Positions 12,654 to 14,028 of a DNA stretch of 14,028 bases are shown here, in pieces (the first letter of the stretch is position 1; every line of letters starts with the position of its first letter). The stretch lies in NCBI GenBank assembly GCA_007126835.1, contig SLAO01000163.1, positions 1 to 14,028 on the forward strand, in the 5' to 3' direction. The notes under the pieces were generated by a model. The model was not told the origin of the DNA. It saw only the letters and a program-made list of their open reading frames with translations, and made no database searches. The position numbers and the translations under genes are program-made. Source of the stretch: Nitriliruptorales bacterium (GTDB taxonomy: Bacteria > Actinomycetota > Nitriliruptoria > Euzebyales > Egibacteraceae).

Positions 12654-14028
12654 CCGACCCGGTCGACGAGTCCCTTCAGCTGTCGCGTGCGGCCCGTCGG
12701 CGGGCCCAAGCCCAGCGGATCCGCGACGACGCGCCCCAGGAGGGCGTGGCGATCTTCCGGCCCGTCGAACAGGCGGTGCTTGTCGCCGTCGAGCAACCCG
12801 GTCGGACCCGCCACGACGTCGAGGCCGCTCTGGACGAGCTCGAGCTGTTGCTGGCCACCGCGGGGGGGACGGCGGTGGGACGGGTCATCCAGCGACGCGA
12901 GCAGCCTGACGTGGCGACGTTCGTCGGGCGCGGCAAGGTCGATGAGCTCGGCGATCTATGCCGCGAGCTGTCCGCCGACGCGGCGGTGTTCGACGACGAG
13001 TTGTCGCCCGCGCAGCAGCGCAACCTCGAGGAGCGCCTCGGGGTCAAGGTCCTCGACCGCACGATCGTGATCTTGGACATCTTCGCGCAGCACGCCTCCA
13101 GCCGAGAAGGCAAGGCGCAAGTCGAGTTGGCGCAGCTGACGTACCTGCTCCCACGGCTGCGGGGGTGGGGTCAGGCGCTGTCGCGACTTGGCGCCGGGAT
13201 CGGCACGCGCGGCCCAGGGGAGAGCCAGCTGGAGGTCGACCGCCGTAAGCTCGACCGGCGCATCAAGAAGCTGCGGGCCGATCTCGCCGAGTTCCAGAAG
13301 ACCCGCCGGCGCAAGACCGCGGAGCGGGAGCGCAATGCGGTCCCGACCGTCGCGCTCGTCGGGTACACCAACGCCGGGAAGTCCACGGTGCTCAACCGTC
13401 TGGCCAACGCGGACTTGCACGTGGCCGATCAGCTGTTCGCCACCTTAGACACCACCGCGCGCCGCGTCGATCTGCCTGACGCCCGCACGATCGTGGTGAC
13501 CGACACGGTCGGGTTCGTGCGCAAGCTGCCCACGCAGCTGGTGGAGGCGTTCAAGTCCACCCTCGAGGAAACGACCCGCGCCGACCTGCTGGTCCACGTC
13601 GTCGACGCTGCCCATCCCGAGGCCTCGGCGCAGATCGACGCCGTCGAGCGGGTCCTCGCTGAGATCGACGCCGACTCGGTGCCGACCCTCATCGCGCTGA
13701 ACAAGGCGGACATCGCTGACCCGGCGGTGGTGGCAGAGCTGCGCCGGGAGCACTCCGACGCGGTGATCATGTCCGCGCGCACGGGCGAGGGCGCCGACGC
13801 CCTGCGTGCCCGCATCGCCAAGCGGCTGCCCCCCTCCCGGCACCGGGTCGAGGCGGTCGTGCCCTACGAGCGTGGTGACCTCGTGGCGGCCGCGCATGAG
13901 GCCGGTGAAGTCCACGTCGAGGAGCATCACGCCGAGGGCACGCGTCTCGTCGTCGATGTCGATCGGCACGTGGGCCTCGCGCTGGGCCCGTTCAGCGTCA
14001 ACGGCAACGCGTGGGTTGCCGAAGCCGA
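12650..14028 (+). CDS. hflX: GTPase HflX (3' end outside window)
   Basis: HflX is a GTPase that binds the ribosome and splits stalled 70S ribosomes, for example after heat or antibiotic stress. At least 459 codons are visible with no stop, so the last residues lie beyond the window. The N-terminal domain has VGRGKVDEL (about 92-100), then DELSPAQQRNLE and the hallmark SREGKAQVELAQLTYLLPRLRG (151-172) with GPGESQLE (188-195). The GTPase domain has G1 GYTNAGKS (238-245), the TLDTT switch near 268-272, G3 DTVGF (285-289) and G4 NKAD (351-354). A basic coiled linker (about 198-232) precedes G1. The GTG start has AAGGAG 5 nt upstream and overlaps dapF by 4 bp. hflX after dapF is the standard actinobacterial order; mycobacterial HflX is linked to macrolide-lincosamide tolerance. 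Confidence 0.96.
   Translation, partial: MTDPVDESLQLSRAARRRAQAQRIRDDAPQEGVAIFRPVEQAVLVAVEQPGRTRHDVEAALDELELLLATAGGTAVGRVIQRREQPDVATFVGRGKVDELGDLCRELSADAAVFDDELSPAQQRNLEERLGVKVLDRTIVILDIFAQHASSREGKAQVELAQLTYLLPRLRGWGQALSRLGAGIGTRGPGESQLEVDRRKLDRRIKKLRADLAEFQKTRRRKTAERERNAVPTVALVGYTNAGKSTVLNRLANADLHVADQLFATLDTTARRVDLPDARTIVVTDTVGFVRKLPTQLVEAFKSTLEETTRADLLVHVVDAAHPEASAQIDAVERVLAEIDADSVPTLIALNKADIADPAVVAELRREHSDAVIMSARTGEGADALRARIAKRLPPSRHRVEAVVPYERGDLVAAAHEAGEVHVEEHHAEGTRLVVDVDRHVGLALGPFSVNGNAWVAEA

Overview
The window is a dense, GC-rich bacterial chromosome segment. It carries a conserved housekeeping cluster, all on the + strand, with two small accessory pairs on the - strand set into it. The gene order and the frequent GTG/TTG starts point to an actinobacterium. 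The order is: end of rimO, cinA, thpR, recA, recX, a small membrane protein, rny (RNase Y), miaB, a LigB-like gene, miaA, dapF and hflX. The recA-recX, miaB, LigB-like, miaA, dapF, hflX order is the one known from mycobacteria and streptomycetes. RNase Y beside recA is more like the Firmicutes order and is absent from those model genera. A deep-branching actinobacterial lineage (Nitriliruptoria- or Acidimicrobiia-like) is therefore my guess; it is inference, not a proven assignment.

Layout: (1) 1-2349: rimO (3' end), cinA and thpR, joined by 4-bp start/stop overlaps. (2) 2363-3465: a convergent - strand operon arsR-arsM (arsenite sensor and arsenite methyltransferase), joined by a TGATG overlap. 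(3) 3466-3790: the shared arsR/recA divergent control region. It has two matching near-palindromes (CATCGA-N6-TCAATG) over the arsR promoter and a perfect actinobacterial SOS box (CGAAC-N4-GTTCG) touching the recA -10. (4) 3791-5340: recA-recX, ending at a strong hairpin. (5) 5436-7373: a 94-residue membrane protein, then rny with its own good promoter and a leader of about 150 nt. (6) 7452-8543: a - strand operon of a small multidrug-export-type membrane protein and a TetR regulator. (7) 8728-14028: miaB, LigB-like, miaA, dapF and hflX (3' end cut), every junction overlapping or within 2 bp, apparently read from a leaderless start at miaB.

By function, the + strand genes cover DNA repair and SOS (recA, recX), RNA and ribosome modification (rimO, miaB, miaA), RNA turnover and processing (rny, thpR), NMN or nucleotide salvage (cinA), lysine/peptidoglycan precursor supply (dapF) and ribosome rescue (hflX). 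The two - strand operons look like environmental-response modules with their own local regulators.

The points most worth a second look are: a DapF whose second catalytic cysteine is serine; a LigB-like protein lacking the N-terminal metal-ligand histidine, inside a tRNA-modification operon; the double ArsR-type operator in the same intergenic region as the SOS-controlled recA promoter; and an ArsR that has both an N-terminal Cys-Cys pair and a CxC motif. I saw no CRISPR, tRNA, rRNA, insertion sequence or intein. No wholly new multi-gene system is evident.
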